This document shows positions 13,482 to 26,200 of a stretch of DNA of 64,000 bases, piece by piece. Below the pieces are notes generated by a model. The model worked only from the letters and a program-made list of their open reading frames with translations. It had not been told where the DNA came from and did not search any database. The stretch comes from Diphasiastrum complanatum (taxonomy: Eukaryota; Streptophyta; Lycopodiopsida; Lycopodiales; Lycopodiaceae): the NCBI GenBank assembly GCA_029204225.1, contig CM055110.1, positions 45,532,267 through 45,596,266 of the forward strand, written 5' to 3'. Within the stretch, counting starts at the first letter, position 1. Each line of letters opens with the position of its first letter. The position numbers and the translations under genes were made by a program.

Positions 13482-14335
13482 ATGGGATCTGCTGGAGCAT
13501 ACCTTCTAGAAGCTAGTGAGAGATTGAATTCTACAAATTATGCTATTTGGAAGGTTAGGATGGAGTCACTCTTGGTGCTCCAAGACCTTCATGAGTTCTT
13601 GATTGAAGATGAAGATGAACCTCTAGGTGCACAAGAGTTAGCTAGATACAAGAAGAGATCTAGGCTTGCACTTCATTGTGTGAAGATGAATGTGAGCAAT
13701 GATTTGTTGAGAGAAGTATCAACATGTACTAGTGCTTAAGAGGCTTGGGAGTCTTTAAAATCAATCTATGAATCTAGTAACACTTCAACAGTACTCATGC
13801 TTAGAAATCAGATTTTGCAAAGCATGAAGAGAAGTGAGGAGAGTGCACAGGATTATGTACTCAGAATCAAGTCTCTAAATAGGGAGTTGGCTTCCATTGG
13901 AGAGAAGATTCATCATGGAGAGCTTGTACAAATTGTTCTTAATGGTCTAGGAGATGACTTTGCAAATTTGGTTTGCCATCCAAGACACTTTGCCAACTAT
14001 AGAAAAACTTCACAGTGTATTAGTGGCTGAAGAGTGTAGGATGCTCCATGCAAAATCTAGGATGAGTTCCTTGTCTTTCCAGGATGGTGATCAGAAAGCC
14101 AATTTCTCATTCAAGGGCAAAAAGAAGACCAATGGAAAGAAGAAGCATCCAAAGGAGGCCAAAGAAGAGGATGATGCATCAAGCTCAAAGGACAAGTCAA
14201 AGCAAAAATGCTTCCTTTGTGGAAAGAAGGGGCATTATGCATCTGAATGCTACAAGAGGCTAAGAGCACAAGTGAAGGAGGACAAACAAGGAAACCTTGC
14301 AAAGGAGGAGGAGGAGGATGAAGTAGATGTATTTT
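13482..14335 (+). pseudogene. gag: Copia-3 gag with one stop and one frameshift
   Basis: Starts at the ATG of MGSAGAYLLEASERLNSTNY, homologous to copia-2 and copia-4 gag. A TAA (13737-13739) interrupts it after STCTSA, and coding resumes directly with EAWESLKSIYESS. A one-base loss near 13970-13980 shifts FANLV into the frame reading IQDTLPTIEKLHSVL. The knuckle CFLCGKKGHYASEC is intact (about 14208-14250). The two lesions mean this copy could not make full-length Gag. Confidence 0.85.
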
Positions 14336-15627
14336 TTATGGCATCTACATCCTCACCAACAAGCAATAGCAATTCAAGAGACAATTGGTGGATCGACAGT
14401 GGGGCTAGCTCCCACATGTCTTGTGAAAAAGACTTTTTCTCAACCTTACACTCTTTCAATGATGCTAAAAAGTTTGTCTTTACTGCAAATGATGAAGAGT
14501 GTAGGATAGATGGTGTTGGTACCATCTCTTTGTGTCTAGAATCCTCAAAATGCATGGATATAGAAAATGTCCATGTACCATCAATCACCAAGAATATGCT
14601 TAGTGTTGGTCTACTCTTAGAAAGTGGTTTGGATGTCCACTTTAAGCATGGTGTTTGCTTCATCTTGAAGAATGATGTTTGCATTGCAAAGGGATTTAAA
14701 CATGGAAGATTGTTTAAGTTGGAAGCTAGTGTTTCTTTTGAAAGAATGAGCTTGGCAAAGGAGGAGATCACTCAAGAGGAGATCTTGGAAAAGTGTGACC
14801 TTGCTTGCATTGAGGAGGAGCATCAAAAGGAGGAAGATCTTGAGGATCAGCCTCAAAGCATGAGAGTTCCAAGGGAGTCTTCAATGACAATGGCTGAGTC
14901 ATCAAATTGCATGCAAATTGTCCATTCAAGTGTGCATCTTGCAAGGGTGGTGAGCATTGGAGAGTCTACTATCTTTGAATACTTTTTGAAAAGTAGTAGT
15001 AGACATGAGATGACTTGTTTCTTACCTTTAAGATTCATGATGTTTATTACTTTGTATGACAGGACAATGAAATGGGATGCTTTGAAATCTACATTTGTTG
15101 TTGATAAAGCAATTTTATTGGATAACTATTTTTGTAATAGTTTGAATAGAGTCATAAAAGATGAAACATCATTTGTATTGGAAATCTTTGGATCCACATG
15201 CTCTGTGCATGATCATTCCAATGTAAGGACCAAAGATTATCCTATTCCAATGATAAGAATAATGGTAGTGTTTTGCTCTTCAAGTAAAGATTGTAGAATC
15301 TACTTGTTTTCTACCAAAGAAGTTGTCCATGGTGGAAATGTGATCTTTCAAGAGTGGAAGATTTGTAAACTTGAAGAAGCACCTTTGGATCAACACTTTA
15401 TTCAGTTCATTGATGGTTTGGAGTCAAGTCAAGTGGAGGAGCAAGCTCAAGACCCGAGGACTCCAAGAAGAATCTTGAGTATCAAGATGGAGCCATATAG
15501 GCTCAATCATATGGATCAAGCAAGGCAAACAGTCTTTGGCAACACTGTGTATGCACTTAATAGTTTAATTGATGTATCTTCAAGTGCACAAAATGCCTTG
15601 GAATCCATGGCTTGGCATGATGTATAG
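13954..15627 (+). CDS. Copia-3 gag C-terminus/protease/degenerate integrase ORF (557 codons)
   Basis: A long open frame. It begins in the end of gag, continues through the zinc knuckle and the protease motif WWIDSGASSHM (about 14386), and through the post-protease region (ITKNMLSVGLLLESGL). After the GRLFKLEA pre-integrase position (about 14705) it changes to an acidic, unrecognised stretch (EEEHQKEEDLEDQPQSM). It then becomes a weakly copia-like integrase C-terminal segment (FGSTCSVHD, KDCRIYLFSTKEVVHGGNVI, 15190-15350). The catalytic integrase core and the entire RT/RNase H are absent. That the frame stays open for about 1.6 kb despite this is notable. It may be a derived gag-protease product of a non-autonomous lineage, or simply a young deletion derivative. 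Confidence 0.75.
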   Translation: MTLQIWFAIQDTLPTIEKLHSVLVAEECRMLHAKSRMSSLSFQDGDQKANFSFKGKKKTNGKKKHPKEAKEEDDASSSKDKSKQKCFLCGKKGHYASECYKRLRAQVKEDKQGNLAKEEEEDEVDVFFMASTSSPTSNSNSRDNWWIDSGASSHMSCEKDFFSTLHSFNDAKKFVFTANDEECRIDGVGTISLCLESSKCMDIENVHVPSITKNMLSVGLLLESGLDVHFKHGVCFILKNDVCIAKGFKHGRLFKLEASVSFERMSLAKEEITQEEILEKCDLACIEEEHQKEEDLEDQPQSMRVPRESSMTMAESSNCMQIVHSSVHLARVVSIGESTIFEYFLKSSSRHEMTCFLPLRFMMFITLYDRTMKWDALKSTFVVDKAILLDNYFCNSLNRVIKDETSFVLEIFGSTCSVHDHSNVRTKDYPIPMIRIMVVFCSSSKDCRIYLFSTKEVVHGGNVIFQEWKICKLEEAPLDQHFIQFIDGLESSQVEEQAQDPRTPRRILSIKMEPYRLNHMDQARQTVFGNTVYALNSLIDVSSSAQNALESMAWHDV

Positions 15628-15818
15628 TTTTTGAAGCATGCTACATGACACATTTATGGAACATCTTGTAAGAGATCCTTTAAGAGGTGGTGAAAGATCC
15701 TTCATGGACATCATTCTCTATTGGAGTCTCAAAAGTTCCTTGTTTGTAGCTGGATTTTTTAGACACTTCTAAAAGCATTCATTCATCTAGCAAGAGAGTT
15801 TTAGATAGATCAAGCTAA

Positions 15819-15831
15819 ATTTGAGGAGGAG
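15819..15831 (+). other. Copia-3 polypurine tract
   Basis: TTTGAGGAGGAG directly before the TGTGAAGA start of the 3' LTR. It is the expected plus-strand primer. Confidence 0.8.
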
Positions 15832-16518
15832 TGTGAAGATTGCCAAAAATTGGCAAATCTAGCTTGATCAAAAACCATGTAGAATAGTGTAAATTGTGTA
15901 CACAAGTGGGTCCCACACATGTGAGGCCATGATGCCACGTGGGAAACTCATCCTAATGTAGGTTAGGTCAAGTCAAGAGAGTTGGTCATGTCTATTTGGT
16001 GCTCATCCCTACTTTATAGGACCTACACCTAAGTTTAAGGTGAAAATTTGACCAACTAGCTACCTACCAAGCATAATTCTAGGATCTAGGCTAGGGTTTC
16101 ATTTTAGGGCAAGAAGGGTGAGTTAACTTCCTCATTACATGCTGGAAATCCACCTAAATTCAATTTGCTATGTATTCCAAGCTCCCATAGTGAGAAGATA
16201 GAAAATTTTTGGAGCTCATTGGCAATCTCAAGCTAGTTCACTATGTACATTGAGTTTTTGTGATCCAAATGAAACCAAATCAATTTCTACTTGTTTCTCA
16301 GGTTGAAGGCCGTACTACAGCCTGTATTACACACGTGTGGGATCGGGTTTCAATGTTTATCAATGCTTTTGATTGTTAATGCTTGTTGTTTGTCAAATTG
16401 CCAATCTTGATCAACTTTTTTGTGTCTAGTTTTTTGATAGATTGTTAAGCAAACATCCAATCACTCTTGTGGATATTTTGTAGATCCATTTATGGTCCTA
16501 AAGTATAGTACTTTCACA
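15832..16518 (+). repeat. Copia-3 3' LTR (687 bp)
   Basis: Matches the 5' LTR end to end, with a 13-bp gap near 16160. It ends CTTTCACA and is followed by the target duplication AACTG. Confidence 0.93.
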
Positions 16519-16599
16519 AACTGTTGCTCCTACAAGATGATATACTTTCCAACTTTAGATTCATTTCAAATGGTAAACTCGTAAGTAACTGTAAACATT

Positions 16600-17440
16600 C
16601 TATTCTTTTTGTATAATTTCTTTCTAAAATTGCTCATATAATCTTTAGACAAAATGTATAATACTTTGTGTTAAATTTATGCACGTACATAAAAGACATG
16701 AGGTCGAGATCAAATGCAGTGATATTGGCGAAACTATCCAACTGATGGAAAAACACTGAGATTTACTATCTAAAAATACACGTCCATCATCGTTACTCAA
16801 GATGAACACAAGAATCTTGTTCTTTTATCAATGTAAAAAACTTGCAATCCAGTATTGTACTATGGACACAACTTGATTGTAAGAATATATATTGATATCA
16901 ATAAAAATCCCATAAATGGATTATTCACATGTAAGATTCTATCTCCTTTTTCGGATAGTACTATATACACGTTTACAATTGAAATCCTATTCAGTAACTT
17001 TATCTTTATTTTCTATATTAGTATCAGGAGCTGTCATGGCAGTAATCTCCTATCTTGTAGGTTGGACATAGGTTCATATTCTGAAAATTTGCATTAAATG
17101 CATTACCTAGGCGAAGGATGCACTTAGGCAAGAGTTGACCTTCAGAACCTTTGCCGAGCTACACCATTGGTCAAGAACCTTCGCCGAGATTTTTGGAAGC
17201 TATTTTTATAGTACTGAACATGCCTACAAATTTTTGTCCAGAATTGATGAGCCAAACTAGTACTTTGTCTAATAGACCCTCAAAATTAGCCTATAAAAGA
17301 GCTGAATTCAATTTCATTTCTCACTTGTGCTAGTGAAGATCTTGCTAATTTTTTCCACAACCAAACTTTCCCAAAACTTTTTCACAAATTTCTGATACAC
17401 TCTCAAGCCTTTTACTTTGAGTTTCTACTAATTTGCCATA
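16600..17440. other. Spacer or intron following the interrupted host gene
   Basis: No recognisable domain. It may contain intron and further exons of the gene at 10482-16580. Two repeated phrases with CCGAG (about 17140-17190) are visible but unexplained. Confidence 0.35.
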
Positions 17441-18115
17441 ATGTCTTCCAATGATACTAGTACCTCACCTCTCTCTGTTGTTCTACGTGATGTTCCAACC
17501 TCAACGGACATCATGTCACTTCCTAGCACAAGCAAGGTAGCGGAATGGAAGAACCTTGATGAGCCCTTGCTCACTACAATGGGGATCCATGAGTGTGCCT
17601 TTTAAATATGGAGTTTATTACTATGGCGTTTAGTACTTGAAGTGAATCCAAGTCTAAATTTTATATTACCTTCCAAGGAGTCACCCACAAGGTGCGGGTC
17701 ACTGAGACCATCCTTGCAGCCATAGGTATTATTTCTGTACCTCGACAAACTCCAAACCACAAGCATGCCAAATCTATCATCAAGCCTTTTGTTCATACAA
17801 CCAACAATTAGTACCATACAAATGATGGCTATCTGCTAGAAGTAATTCGAGATCCGACCCTCCATGCTACTGCGCAACTTTTGACAACTCCCTGATGGTT
17901 GGCAAAACCTCAGAAAGAAAAGGATCTCTTCCCAGATCCTCCATCGCTTGGTAGAATCTAACTACGAGTTAGATAAGGGTACCGTGCAACCGACTGGTAC
18001 AAGATGGTCTTCGGGGAGCTGAAGAAAGCGATTAAGAGTAATACCAAACAACAATTCATTGTTGGCTTCGCATTTTCTTTTTGTTACAATACTATATCCT
18101 CCTTCTAGACTAGGA
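17441..18115 (+). pseudogene. Unrecognised decayed ORF
   Basis: Starts at an ATG encoding MSSNDTSTSPLSVVLRDVPT and stops after about 54 codons (17602-17604). Plausible protein-like stretches continue in shifting frames: HKVRVTETILAAIGIISVPR near 17690, DGYLLEVIRDPTLHATAQLL near 17825 and WYKMVFGELKKAIKS near 18000. The pattern is of an old protein-coding gene or retroelement gag with several frameshifts. I do not recognise a family. Confidence 0.35.
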
Positions 18116-21100
18116 TTGCATCTTTAATTACAATAAATGTGTGAATTGAAATTGTAACATGAGAATTGTGGTGACATTGATATGCTCTACATTACGAGAA
18201 ATTTGAGCATGTAAAAATATTTTCCAATTCCAGAGAAAAAAAAAAAATTCTAGTCAAGCTCACCCTTAATCAAATTTAAAATGGCATTAAGAAAAAAATA
18301 AACTACAAAATTCAGAAGTCTATTTTATATTTATGATTTGCATCAACATGATGTACCCTAGCTATGATACATTATTAAGTATGATGAACTTTTTGAGATA
18401 TTAAATGTTCAGAACTTGGTGGAAATATTTAGCTAAAAATCCTCTTACATGAAGAATACGCTTCGGAATAAATGAATTTTGAAACTTTGACTATTTTGAT
18501 CTAGGTTAGATCATTATTTAGTAAGCATCATACTTGCGGCAAATTTTACATTGCAATATAGCATAGTAAACTATAAAGCCATGGATTATTGTACAATGTG
18601 ACTTTTAGGGCTTCACTTTTGTTTTAAAGGACATTGTTGTAACAGCTCTCATAGAAATTGAAGCACAATTAACTTAATGATAATCTTTAATCAAAAAGAG
18701 CTATAGAGTACCCTTAAGAGGTAAGAGACCTTGGAGAATTCATTTGCTTAGTCATTTAACCTTTTTGTCTCTTTAGTACCATTTGCAAAATCTTAAAGTT
18801 CTAATCTAGTTGTTTCTTGAATCTCAATGTTTTCTTTTCAAATTAAAATTAGCCAAGGAGTAAACACAAGATCTATTGTTGTAGATCTGGTTTCTTGTAT
18901 TGGAAGTGATTAGAAAAAAAAGAGGAAGAATAACTTGAAGGATAACATATCAACTTAGTTTAAGGAACCATCCCCTTACCTTTGGAAGAATGGAATCCTT
19001 TTATATCTCATAGTACAAGCTAATGACACTTTTTTCAACACTTTCGTTTCTTATTTCAACATCTAAGAATTTTTTCTTTTCTTGCTGGTGCCATTTCTCA
19101 CAACATTTGACTACTCACTAGCTTTCCAATATGCTTTAGCATGCTATGATATGTAGAGATCTTTAGTATCAAAGAATCACTTGGTAGTTTGAATGTGGAT
19201 TGTCAAAAGGATCACTTTTGGGCAAGAATTGTGCTCTTCCATTGTACAAGGTGTATATAAATTCAAGAAATATCTTTTGTAATTAAAGATAACAATCTTT
19301 AGAATCTAATGATGAAGTAATTCCATTTTTAGCAACTAACTATATGACTTTAAGACCTCAAAGGTCCTTGTATGCAAGACATGAAGTGATAGTAAATAAC
19401 ATGCAGATTTACAACTTATTAGAATGGTATAGGGTAAGTGCCACTAAACATCACAACAATTTTTGTGCCCTTCCATAAAAGAGCCATTTAAACATCAAAG
19501 CCATGATAAGATTTGAATATATTAATTTTTTTACGGAAGTATCTTTCACCTCCAACAACTAATTTTATGTTTCATTCATCAAAATCTTAAGCTCCCTTTA
19601 GAGAATGATTTTTTCATTGATAGAGGAAAAGCATTACTCTAGGAACTACATTCATTAAAGTATGAATTCATGTAACAAATCTAACCAAGAACAATTTTCA
19701 ATTTACACTTTCTTTTGGAATGGGGTAAGCTAGTCCATTGTCTTTTTTAAGTCTCATTCATTGTTCAGATTGATATTTTCTCCCATTATTACGTTGTGCA
19801 TCTTGTTTTTGCTATTTGCTTTATTGCTTACTCATCTTGCACTCAAGCTCTCTAGTGAGACAATTTATATGTTTTTTCAAGCATAAAATATCACCCTTTT
19901 CTATCAATACTTTTTTTATTTTAAGTACTCAAATGCTATTTCTATGATGTGTTTAATCCTTATGCACCTTTCTCTTCCTCTATTCTTTCCCTTCTTTACT
20001 TCATTTCACTACTCAAATAATGCCACAATCTATATTTGAATGTTGACTCAAAACTTTTTCGTATATTTTATCTCTTCTTAACTCATGTTCTAACCCACAT
20101 TTGAAAGGTCACTTGAAGGTTGACATGAAACCCAATCTCCTTGACTTGACATCTATACAAGTTTCTAAATATAAATACTACCATTTTATAAGCTTGCAAC
20201 ATTGCTTTGTATAATAAAAAATAAATCAAATTTTGCTTGTTTGTATGCATTTATAATTGAATTAAAAACTACAAACTAACCAAACTATAACAAATATAGA
20301 CTATACTTGATTTTAAATTATGATTTTTTTGAACATTAAATTATGTGGTTGAGAATTTACTATACATTTATCAAATAATGTTAAAATGGCTACTTCATGT
20401 ATATAATTCATTAAAGTCAAAGCAGACACGTTCTCCAATCTTCAAAAAGATGGATTGTTTACGGTCTATTATACATAATAGTTGTGATTAGTGCCCATCA
20501 CATGATATCAAATTAGAAGATGTATAATAAGTTCAATACAAATTGTGATTGTTTAATGTCAAGTGTCATTATCCCTTATTATCTAGAACAAGATTATGAC
20601 GCTACTACTAATAATATCTTGTTAAGTATCATCATATCCAAAAGGTATATTATTTTCAAATGTTCTAAATTTGCTATTATTAGCTCAATAATATGTGATT
20701 AATGTGCATACATGCATTTCTAAAAAATTGAAAGGATATTATGACACTGATTTAAATATAAAATTCACCATCATACAAGTAAAAGGTCTTTTTATCCATA
20801 TTGAATGATGTTATGACCTTGATGATTTGTTAATATCAAGTTTTTTTGTTTTCCAAGTTCTTGGTTTCCATCTACCTCATATTCTAAGTCAAAATCCTCT
20901 AGTAATGTAACAAATAAGATATCCAATGAAGATTAGCATCATATGCTATTGAATCTATGTCAAAATATGCAGCTGATGGGTGCTCATGATATTAATTTCT
21001 CTCAAGAAAAAATAAAATACAAACTAACTTTTGAAATCTTGAACTATCATAGATACTTCATGAAAAAAAATCATTTGCGCTTGAAAATTTTATGTTACTA

Positions 21101-22063
21101 GGCCTCTCTATCGCGTAACTTTCAAGATAAAGCTAAGTTCGTCCATCATTCTATAATTTTCATTTTACCATATATATAATTTGTCATTAGTTGTACCCTT
21201 GTGTCTTTAAGGGTAAGAAAGAAAGTTGTGGTAAGCTATCAATTTTTAAAGACAAATTTCTAAAAATATGTCAAGTATTTCCAAGTGTTTTTTTTTTTCT
21301 CACTTCAAAGTTTGGAGTTTGATTTGAATTGTGCACATAGTGGGTAGGGATGTAACGAATTTTTTTTTTTAAAGGAAAGTAAAAATGTATAAAATGATTT
21401 TATAAATGGAAATTGATAATTTTTATTTATGAATCCACTTAGGAAGTGCCCGCATGCACTCCTTGACATGTACATCAAGAAGTCAAAGGGTGTCAACTCT
21501 CCATGTCCCACATCCAACCTTGTCGAAAGCCTTCAATAGTTCCCTTTGAGGTTTCTCAAGTCAAATCTGGTCCAACCTATTGGTGAAAAGAAATAGGGTC
21601 CAATTCCTTCCTTGATTGAGGGGCCAAGATCACCCATTAAAACACAAAAGAAAGAAAGAAAAAGGAAGTTACATCACAATATGATCTATGCCCGTAAGGA
21701 ACCCTTCTATGAGGCATTACAATCAAGTCAACCTATCGACTCAACAACAACAAACAATAGTTATCATGTATGAGAGTAAAGACTAGTGGCAAGAATGCAT
21801 AGAACACTTAATCAGAGATGAATACATTCATACTGACATAATATATGAATACAACAAGACCATTGGATTGAATTTAGAAAAGCAACAAGTGCATTATCAG
21901 TTGAATGACGAGCACAAATAATAACGATGATAACCACATACTCAAAAACTATTTCTTAGTCACTATACTAATTCAATGACGTGAAGATCATTCGAATGCT
22001 TACACACACTCTCTGTCTTGAACTCATTAATGTTCTATGACTTTGTCAATCCCATACTTAGCT

Positions 22064-22068
<5 letters not shown>

Positions 22069-22116
<48 letters not shown>
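22069..22116. repeat. (TA)n microsatellite, about 48 bp
   Basis: Uninterrupted TA repeats between ATACA and CAAATATG. Confidence 0.97.
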
Positions 22117-22118
<2 letters not shown>

Positions 22119-22442
22119 AATATGAAGATGTTGATCGTGGTTGTCGCTTTTATGATAGGCGTCGAATGTGGCTACCACTATCAAGATAGGCGATGGGCAT
22201 AGTTGTTGTCATTGTCAAATTAGTTACATGGTATTACTTAGAGTGGTATCATGCTAATTAGACAATATTCGATTCGAGCTGGAGTCAGGTTGTTTGGAGT
22301 TGACAAAGGTTCAAATGTTAAATTCGATAAATGTTCAAATCGAACATTCGGGCTCGAATGTCGGTAGTCGATAGTCGATACTCAGATTTAGCAAATATCT
22401 GAACACAAAATAAGTTGCAAATGTGTGCAAGTCTAGAGAACA

Positions 22443-22605
22443 ATGTTGTAATGTCATGAAATAATGCGATGTGAGTTGATTTTGAATTCTTGTTGCATTT
22501 GTTACAAGTGCATGTACCACTTTATTATTGTTATTGTAATGTCATGAAATAATGCAATGTGAGTTAATTTTGTATTGTTGTTGTATTTGCTACGAGTGCA
22601 TGAAC
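22443..22605. repeat. Local tandem duplication
   Basis: Two copies of a segment of about 75 bp. Both contain GTAATGTCATGAAATAATGC and GATGTGAGTT/AATGTGAGTT, starting near 22445 and 22534. Confidence 0.8.
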
Positions 22606-23106
22606 ATAAATTGCACATTATTAAATGTGGTTCTAAAATATACAATTAGCATGAACACCAACACAAGTAGAGGAAGAAAAACACACCACAATGCATATCA
22701 ATGTATTAATCATTGTTTTGAAAGAATATTCCCTAAATGTTCTATTATTAAATATCAAAATAAACAAATACCACAGTCTCCAATATTCATCACAAAAAAA
22801 ACTTGCAAATCTTGCACAAATTTACTCGCAAAATGCAAAATCCCCATGTGTTTTGCTCTTTTATCATATGCCTTTTGGCGTTTTCAACTAATGGGAATTT
22901 TCTCATATAACATGAACATGATTGCCTTTGGTAGAAATTCTAGGCCTTTTTGTGACATGTGCTATGTTGTATAATATAGGCCCCATAAATTCATGCCCAT
23001 TTTTATAAAAAAAATGTATGAGATAACTGCTCAAAAATTCTTGCTAAATGCAATTACATATGGTAATGGTTCCTTGGTCAAGCCATTACCACATATAATC
23101 TGATCC

Positions 23107-23212
23107 TTGGGCAAGTCGTGGCCTCTGCCACTCGACTGCCCGCACCTTGGATTATATGTTGTAGGGCCCTTCCTGAGCAGGTTGTGGCCTTTGCCACTCG
23201 ACTGCCCAAGTC
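23107..23212. repeat. Imperfect tandem repeat, about 65-bp unit
   Basis: GTGGCCTCTGCCACTCGACT and GTGGCCTTTGCCACTCGACT recur about 66 bp apart in a locally GC-rich patch. The minus-strand ORF across it (GQSSGRGH/GQSSGKGH) is a consequence of the repeat. Confidence 0.7.
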
Positions 23213-26200
23213 CTAGATAGATGTAATGATGGCCCTCCCAATGGCCACCACCTATTACATTCATTGAATTAGATTGTAGTGATGATTAGATGAAGAGATT
23301 CTAGTTGTTGTACTCTCAATAATTCTAATATGCTGGCCTACTTAAGGTTCTATTCCCTCTAATCCCACATGTTGATAAACCAAAAAAAGTTAATTCTAAT
23401 ATGGTATAGAGCCATCGTGATGGGACCGATGTGCAATCATTGTAAAAAAGAAATGATTTGAATGCTTTGTATGATCTTGCAATGGTGAAAATATACAGCT
23501 TCAAGAGATGATTTCTTTTAGCCTTGAAAGGTTCCTTGTCTGCAATTCTGGTTTTTTGTTGCCTACAAGCAAAGAAGGTTCATAACTTTGAAGGCATGCA
23601 TTTTGATTTGCATTCTACATTTAGTGCATTTGCAGACCACTGCTTCGTGAAAAGAAGCCTTCTCACTTTTGATTGTTGGTCATTTCTTGGATGGATCAGC
23701 CAAAAAAATCAAAAAACTGATTGTTAATTTCTACTGGGGGAAGATGGAACATCATAACTTTGTTGGCTCTATTGGCTTGGCAACTATTATTGTCTATTCC
23801 TACAGGTAGTCATAAATAGCAAAACATTCATGTCTCTCCCTTTTTCTTGCATGCATGCCCAATCTCTCAACCTCCATGACGCACCAACATCATTAACACT
23901 ATCATCAAATAAAGGTTATCTATATGCATTCACAAAATCATCCATATATGTTCTTTTCCTTCTCTTGGTCATACCTCTATTCATACACAAACTTTAAATC
24001 AGAGCTCAATCCTTGAGATATAAAAAAAAAAAATGGTAACCACCATGTCACAATTCATAAACAACTAGGAATTGAAAATAGGTAAATACCTTGCTTCCGA
24101 TCTTAGACAATCACTTTTTGATTCAAGAGATTTATAGTAATGCCTTTGTGATATATCATAATGTTCTTGTTTTGAAAGAATTCTTGCAAAAACCTTCTAG
24201 TCGAAAGGTGCGCATAGATTTTTTTACCTTCTGTTACATGCAACACCCACTTGGAAGGTGTGAAAACACTTAAAATCATCTTGGAAATGTTACTTTGATG
24301 CTTAGAGCTAACAAATACATTGACTCAATTTATTATAAAGCCCAATCATTATAAAAACCCTAATAATTTATTGTATAAAGACATTCATCTATTTATTGTG
24401 TCAACCAGCATTCTTGCAAACTATGATCATTCACAAAATTATATGTGATTGGTAATATGTTTTTATACTACATTGACTCTTAACAAAGTAACAAATCCTA
24501 AACTAACATTCAATTCCATGTCTACAATGGCCCCTATCATCCAATGAGGTATTGAGTATCATTCAAGTAGTATTGACACATATGCTACATGGGGGTTGTT
24601 TCCAACACTATGAAAAATTTTATGTACTTGATGAAACTCTCCAAGCATTTTAAGTACACAGCCTTAAGATCTATTCTCAAATAGAAAACAAGTGGACATA
24701 AACATTCATGCACTTGGGGTATCACACATTTTTCATCAAATATGTAATGTTGTATTATCCAAAAAATTGTGCTTGAGATCACATTCAAATGCCAAACCTT
24801 TTTCAAACCAAAATAGATGTACACCAATTTTGCAGCATCTTACATAGTATGCCAACACATTCCTCCATCTTTATCTCTAGAATGAAGCCTGATGAGTTGA
24901 TAAATCCACAACTTCACTACAAGCTTCAAGTATGCAATCTCATTAATATTTACTATCTCTCTCTATCTTGGCACTCCCTATCTTCATGGTGGCCGCACCT
25001 TCTAGCTTTAATGTTTCCTCAAGTAATCAGCTTCAAGTTTTGTTTGTATCCTTGGTGCATAGTACAACCACCTTTCCCATCACCATAAATACTTTACAAT
25101 CATATTTGATCTTTTCCTTAGTTACCTTGAATTATCCTCATAAAATGGATTGTAGTATTTGCATGATCACAATAACTAAATTAGAGCATTTCCTATCTTA
25201 TGTTTATAATCTTTCATATTCTAAATCATGAAACACCAACTACATGTCATAGAAGTGGTTGCATATGGCTAAAAAGATGCATGTTGATAGAGTTGCAAAA
25301 AGGAAAATTGAAATATTTTAGGTTTAACATCAAGAATGATTGTCAAGAAACAATATGAATGCAACCTTTTTCAAACAATTGTATCATGTTGGATTCTAAT
25401 TGACCACCTCTTTATTCTTCATAATGTCAAAAGTTTAATTTCAAGTATGCACCTATCTAGTACAACTTAAACTAATGCTTGTAGTATGTTGACTCATGGT
25501 TGGCTAACGCTATTGTGGAGCTTTGGCTAGATATCTCAACACTTTTGGAACTTGTATCAATGTAAATTCTTGTAAGTACATTGTTACTACGATTAGATTG
25601 TCTAATATGCAATACATACAATATCAACTTCTATGACAAAAAGACTTCCAATTGTAAGTCAAATTTGAGCATGCGTACGATTTCTTTTTCTATTATCATT
25701 TCAATTGTTAATGGGCCACATACAAAGAATCATAATTAACTTTCTAATACCCACCTTACTCCACTTCCATAAAAATTATAATCTACATCTATAACGAGTA
25801 GACACTCACAATATTCATAAAAGTGTTTAAGATTTAAAAAAAAAAAAAACTAAAGCATTAAACATCATGATCCAATCTCAAAAGTACAAACAAAGAGCCA
25901 CTCAAATTTCAATATTGAGTTCATAAACCAAATGAGTTAAACACGATCCTTTGTGAACTCTTACAATGTATAATCATCCATTTTCATTTTTTATACAAGC
26001 TAGCATTCATCCAAATTGAAGTTGTCACACTTGCCTTGCAATCTTCGAACTTGCATCCTCTTAATGTGGCCTTTTGTTTGATGGTTCCTTTCTTGACCTC
26101 AAGGTCTTGACTGCATTAACTATTACATGGATAGATAAGAATGCAAAAATCCAAGAGTTTACTTCACATGCAACAAAGTGCCAAATTTGTGGAATACTTT

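Larger units (their letters stand above)
11983..16518 (+). mobile_element. Copia-3: complete but non-autonomous Ty1/copia element, TSD AACTG
   Basis: A 4536-bp element with 5' LTR 11983-12682, primer site 12683-12694, leader, gag, protease-containing ORF, purine tract and 3' LTR 15832-16518. A perfect 5-bp target duplication AACTG flanks it (11978-11982 and 16519-16523). LTR ends are TGTGAAGA...CTTTCACA. The LTRs differ by a modest number of substitutions (roughly 15-20 by eye) and one 13-bp indel, so insertion is not ancient. No reverse transcriptase, RNase H or intact integrase core is present, so it must have relied on another element. It lies inside an exon of the host gene. Confidence 0.93.
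10482..16580 (+). pseudogene. Unrecognised multi-exon host gene interrupted by two insertions
   Basis: I do not recognise the family. Exon A (from about 10482) ends at 10671 before GTGAGT. Exon B starts at 10764 after TTTTCTCTTGTAG and joins in phase, continuing as LAGVLDVVRTDIGHLQCRG. Exon B is split by an insertion at 10946-11410, after which coding resumes as YIPDINENFRQIILIPLPS to a stop at 11582. A further exon-like stretch after TTTTCAAG (about 11634) reads VNVHKAPTIFVYKNLSDSLL. Another (about 11815-11982) reads KKIEIIYNDALLTCVEVEED and is cut by copia-3. Removing that element and one AACTG copy, the frame continues with LLLQDDILSNFRF and ends at a clean donor, CTC|GTAAGT (16581). The last segment resembles a ubiquitin-like fold in spacing, which is only an inference. 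A stop and a frame change between exons suggest a pseudogene. Confidence 0.5.

Noticed and set aside
22552-22974. 140-aa ORF in AT-rich spacer
   Set aside because: No motif, overlaps a tandem duplication and shows composition of non-coding DNA.
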